64,000 nt of DNA. It comes from Cryptosporidium bovis (taxonomy: Eukaryota > Apicomplexa > Conoidasida > Eucoccidiorida > Cryptosporidiidae). This document shows, one piece after another, positions 61,176 through 64,000 of this stretch. Position numbers and translations under genes: made by a program. The notes under the pieces are model-generated. The model did no database searches, was not told the origin of the DNA, and saw only the letters and a program-made list of their open reading frames with translations. Position 1 is the first letter of the stretch; each line of letters starts with the position of its first letter. The stretch spans positions 310,001-374,000 of the forward strand of contig VHIT02000027.1 of assembly GCA_009768925.2 (NCBI GenBank). Reading direction: 5' to 3'.

Positions 61176-63625
61176 TCAGTTGCTGTCATCATCAAATGTG
61201 ATACTCTTACCCTGGAATGTAGTAGAAGATGAACCATTCTTAAATCCTCCAGGCTTATTGTTTCTTTGTCCACCCCTATTACCACTCCCGCCTCCACTTG
61301 AATTATTCTTTCCAAGAGCTACCTCGATTTTAACTTCTCTTCCATCCATTGAAGTACCAGAAAGTTGTATTGCTTTTTGTATTTGTTCTTCATTTTCAAA
61401 TTCAACCATGGCAAAACCCCTCATTTTACCAGAATCAGAATACCTTGGAATTGATACCCTTTTAACTACACCACAATCCTTAAAGAAAGATTTAATTGAC
61501 TCGTCGTCACTAGAAAACGGTATGTTTCTTACAATCACAGATGGACCATAGCTAGTACTTGTTAAACTACCAGGCTGAGGCTTATCTGCAGACATATTTA
61601 TTCTGAGCATTCTTCCTTTATATTCAGTTTGATTCCACTCAATTGCTGATTTGGCACCTTTTTCATCTTCAAATGTTATAAATGCACAACCCTTTTCTGA
61701 TAATACAGATACTCTTTCTATTGAACCGCATTCTTCAAATAAACCTCTTATTTCATCCTCCGTGCATGAGTACGGTAAATTGCCACAATAAACTTCTCTT
61801 TTATCTTTATCTCTATTTGAATTTGTATTTTGTCTCTTTCTGTTCTGACTTCCAACACTATCCTCATTATCATCCAGTGATACAGAGCTCGCACGCTTTG
61901 AATTCGATAATTTTGCTTGTTTACTTTCCTTATTACCAGATAACTCAGAATTTGCCTTTCTTTTAGTCTCAGTCTTAGCATCTTTTTCTGAATCAGATGT
62001 TGAACTAGCATCCGTTGAATTCTTTTCCGTAGACTCTAATTTTGATGTACTCTTTTTTTTTGTCTTTACTTCTGAATCTGAGGAAGATGATAAGTTTTTG
62101 GTAACAGTATTGCTTTTTGTTTTACTCTTCTCATTTTCTGATTCAGATGATGAATCTGAAGATGAAGAAGATGAATCTGATGATGATGAAGATGATAGAT
62201 TCGTCTTTGAAACTATATTCTTTTTCATTGGTTTTGTTTTTGTTATATTTTTCTTTACCTCAATCTCCGATTCTGATGACGAAGAATCTGAATCTGAATC
62301 AGAGTCCGAGTCTGATGAAGATGATGAAGACTTCGAAACAATATTCTTCTTAGTTGGTTTTTTTGATCTTAATTTTTCGTCTTCCGAAGACGAAGAAGAG
62401 GATAATGTTTTTAAAACAATACTTTTTTTTGCTTTACTCTTCTCATTTTCTGATTCAGAAGATGAATCTGAAGAAGATGAATCGGAAGATGAAGAAGATG
62501 AAGATTTAGAAATAATTTCATTCTTTTTGATTTGTGTTGCCTTTTTGATCTCCTTATTGTTAGCACCTAATTCCAGAGACGAATCAAAATTCTTCTTCAT
62601 TGTTGTCATTTTAATATTCTTTCTTGAAACCACCTCTGATTCAGATGATGAATCTGAAGATGAAGAAGATGAATCTGATGATGAAGAAGATGAATCTGAT
62701 GATGATGAAGATGATGGATTCGTCTTTGAAACTATATTCTTTTTCATTGGTTTTGTTTTTGTTATATTTTTCTTTACCTCAATCTCCGATTCTGATGACG
62801 AAGAATCTGAATCTGAATCAGAGTCAGAGTCTGATGAAGATGATGAAGACTTCGAAACAATATTCTTCTTAGTTAGTTTTTTTGATCTTAATTTTTCGTC
62901 TTCCGAAGACGAAGAAGAGGATGATGTTTTTAAAACAATACTTTTTTTTACTTTACTCTTCTCATTTTCTGATTCAGAAGATGAATCTGAAGATGATGAA
63001 TCTGATGATGATGATGATGATGAAGATGAAACAACATTCTTCTTAACTGGTATTGGTTTTGCTGCATTTTTTTTAACCTCTGAATCTGAAGAGGATTCAC
63101 TACTACTACTATCACTTGTATTATTTTTATTCGACACGAGATTCTTTACTGGATTGATAATCTTTTCGTTGTTCTTCCTCTCATTAGAATCTGAATCTGA
63201 AGAATCAGACGTTAAATCGGTAGATGAATCCTGCACCTTTGCTGGTTTCTGTAATATTTTATCTAAATCATTATTCTTGCTACCCTCTAAACCTTTGTTA
63301 TTCTTTTGCGATTTATCTTTTTTGTCGTTCATCTTTTTAACTGCTTTTTTAACCATTACAAAACTCGATGTATCTGAATCATCACTTGATGTATCAGTTG
63401 AATTGTTTCTTACTTTTGAAGTTTCAATTGGTTTTTTAGCTACTTTCGATTTCTAACAAGGCGAGTTAATTAGTTAGCATTACAAGTAATTAAATTATTT
63501 TTTTTAATTTTGAAAAAATTTTATTCACATTGCATTTATTCAAAAATCAAAAAAAAAGATGCTTATATAAGGAAGCAAGCCATTACATAATCATCCAATG
63601 CTCAAACAAGTGAACTTACCGACAT
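61176..63625 (-). CDS. Nucleolin/NSR1/Gar2-like protein, two exons, acidic Ser-rich domain plus two RRMs
   Basis: 760 aa by my model: exon 1 63620-63625 (ATG TCG), exon 2 61176-63452. The spliced start MSKSKVAKKPIETSK is followed by basic/acidic Ser-rich repeats (SSSSDSDSDSDS type) to ~residue 500. RRM1 lies at ~550-620 (VYCGNL, KGCAFITF) and RRM2 at ~638-712 (VIVRNI, RGFAMVEF), with a Gly/Arg/Asn-rich tail (GGGSGNRGGQRNNK). This is the architecture of yeast Nsr1, fission yeast Gar2 and nucleolin, which act in pre-rRNA processing. The unspliced frame starts at an internal ATG (63356), but coding-like sequence continues 32 codons upstream to an AG acceptor. The large antisense frame over the repeats is a by-product of Ser/Asp codons. 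Confidence 0.85.
62139..62473. repeat. Internal duplication copy A in nucleolin-like gene
   Basis: About 335 bases nearly identical to copy B (62638-62991). It encodes the sequence from a Ser-rich run through SEIEVKKNITKTKPMKKNIV. Confidence 0.85.
62638..62991. repeat. Internal duplication copy B in nucleolin-like gene
   Basis: About 354 bases; differs from copy A by an 18-base extra unit in the Ser/Asp run and a few substitutions (for example KTNL for KTNP, KKPTKK for KKLTKK). Confidence 0.85.
63453..63619 (-). other. Intron of nucleolin-like gene (167 nt)
   Basis: GTAAGT donor directly after ATG TCG, acceptor TTGTTAG, and a branch-point-like TGCTAACTAAT about 25 bases before the acceptor. 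Phase 0. Confidence 0.85.
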
Positions 63626-64000
63626 ATTGAATCAAGAATTCGTTACCTGTGCTCTATTTTTCTTTTTAAATTATTTTATTAGAAAAAATAAGTTACTCTA
63701 TGTCAGATTTTGACAAATACTGTTTTCCCTGACGAAAATTTTTTATTTATATTATCTACCTGCGAGACAAGTATGAGACGGAATGATTTCCCGGTACCTT
63801 ATATATTATTATATTGAAAATTTTTACTACAAAGAAAAATTTATTTAATCAAATAATAGTATTAATAGATTTATGAACCAAAAAGCATCTGAAAAAGAAA
63901 AGTATACAACAATTAAGAGATTAATTTGTAACTAAAAAAAGAACAATCCCTTTCAACATCAGTTTAATCACCATTATGTTTTTAATGGAACCAAGTGTAT
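63626..64000. other. Upstream region of nucleolin-like gene; window end
   Basis: About 375 AT-rich bases with no supported gene. An ATG at 63976 opens a frame that runs off the window, but 25 bases are too few to judge. Confidence 0.5.

Noticed and set aside
62098-63456. 452-codon open frame on the plus strand opposite the nucleolin-like gene, rich in Asp, Glu, Ser and Phe
   Set aside because: It is the mirror of Ser/Asp/Lys codons in the repetitive acidic domain; the minus strand carries two clear RRMs and a splice-supported start.
1-64000. CRISPR arrays, transposons, insertion sequences or phage-like genes
   Set aside because: No spaced direct repeats, transposase or integrase motifs, or terminal inverted repeats were seen; the content is eukaryotic housekeeping genes.
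63976-64000. Possible start of another gene at the window end
   Set aside because: Only 25 bases are available, which is too short to support a call.

Overview
This window looks like nuclear DNA of a compact apicomplexan genome, most probably Cryptosporidium. It is very AT-rich, and intergenic DNA is visibly richer in A/T than coding DNA. There are 23 protein-coding genes in 64 kb, most without introns. The few introns lie at the extreme ends of genes, most of them short (51 to 185 nt) with GTAAGT-type donors. Proteins carry Asn- and Ser-rich low-complexity inserts. Promoters carry E2F/DP-like GGCGCC palindromes and two TGCATGCA AP2-type boxes. The species cannot be fixed from the sequence alone. 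LAYOUT, left to right: prolyl-4-hydroxylase-like 2OG oxygenase (-), HAS1/DDX18 helicase (-), ribosomal protein L27a with a tiny first exon (+), and a 2.2 kb non-coding stretch with a candidate structured RNA. Then a single-pass membrane protein (+), a UBA-PUB protein (-), three-exon condensin subunit H (+), MCTS1 (+), an acidic protein of unknown function (+), a UBE3D-like protein (+), CacyBP/SIP (-) and eIF3k (-). Next come a BAX-inhibitor/Lifeguard protein (+), a two-exon proline-rich membrane protein (+), an A/B-type cyclin (+), a HIRA-like WD40 protein (+) and an MFS sugar transporter (+). The right part holds a UBA-like/UAS-domain protein (-), a giant UBR-type E3 ligase of about 3180 aa (-), NSA2 (+), an unknown 700 aa protein (+), a TAF10-like histone-fold protein (-), APC4 with a short last exon (+), tRNA-Met(CAU) (-), a P5B-type ATPase (-) and a nucleolin/NSR1-like protein (-) whose first exon encodes only two residues. 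THEMES: several genes serve ribosome biogenesis or translation (HAS1, L27a, NSA2, nucleolin-like, MCTS1, eIF3k). Several serve the ubiquitin system (UBR ligase, UBE3D-like, APC4, CacyBP, UBA-PUB, UAS protein). Several serve chromosomes or the cell cycle (condensin H, cyclin, HIRA, APC4, TAF10-like). This may simply reflect the housekeeping bias of a reduced genome. Many lie beside GGCGCC-type sites, so shared E2F-like control is a reasonable inference. MOST INTERESTING NON-CODING SIGNALS: (1) A 72-nt GC-rich element closed by a perfect 10-bp inverted repeat lies one base 3' of tRNA-Met, with no T-run between them and a T5 just beyond, so it may be a dicistronic tRNA/ncRNA unit. (2) A 12-bp bulged hairpin opens a region of about 250 nt that ends in T7. 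(3) Two divergent promoters carry paired, inverted GGCGCC sites at nearly the same spacing. GENE-MODEL CORRECTIONS proposed here: extra 5' exons for the nucleolin-like, L27a, condensin H and proline-rich membrane genes; extra 3' exons for condensin H and APC4; and later ATG starts for the UBR ligase, the P5 ATPase and MCTS1, whose longest open frames begin with TTG.
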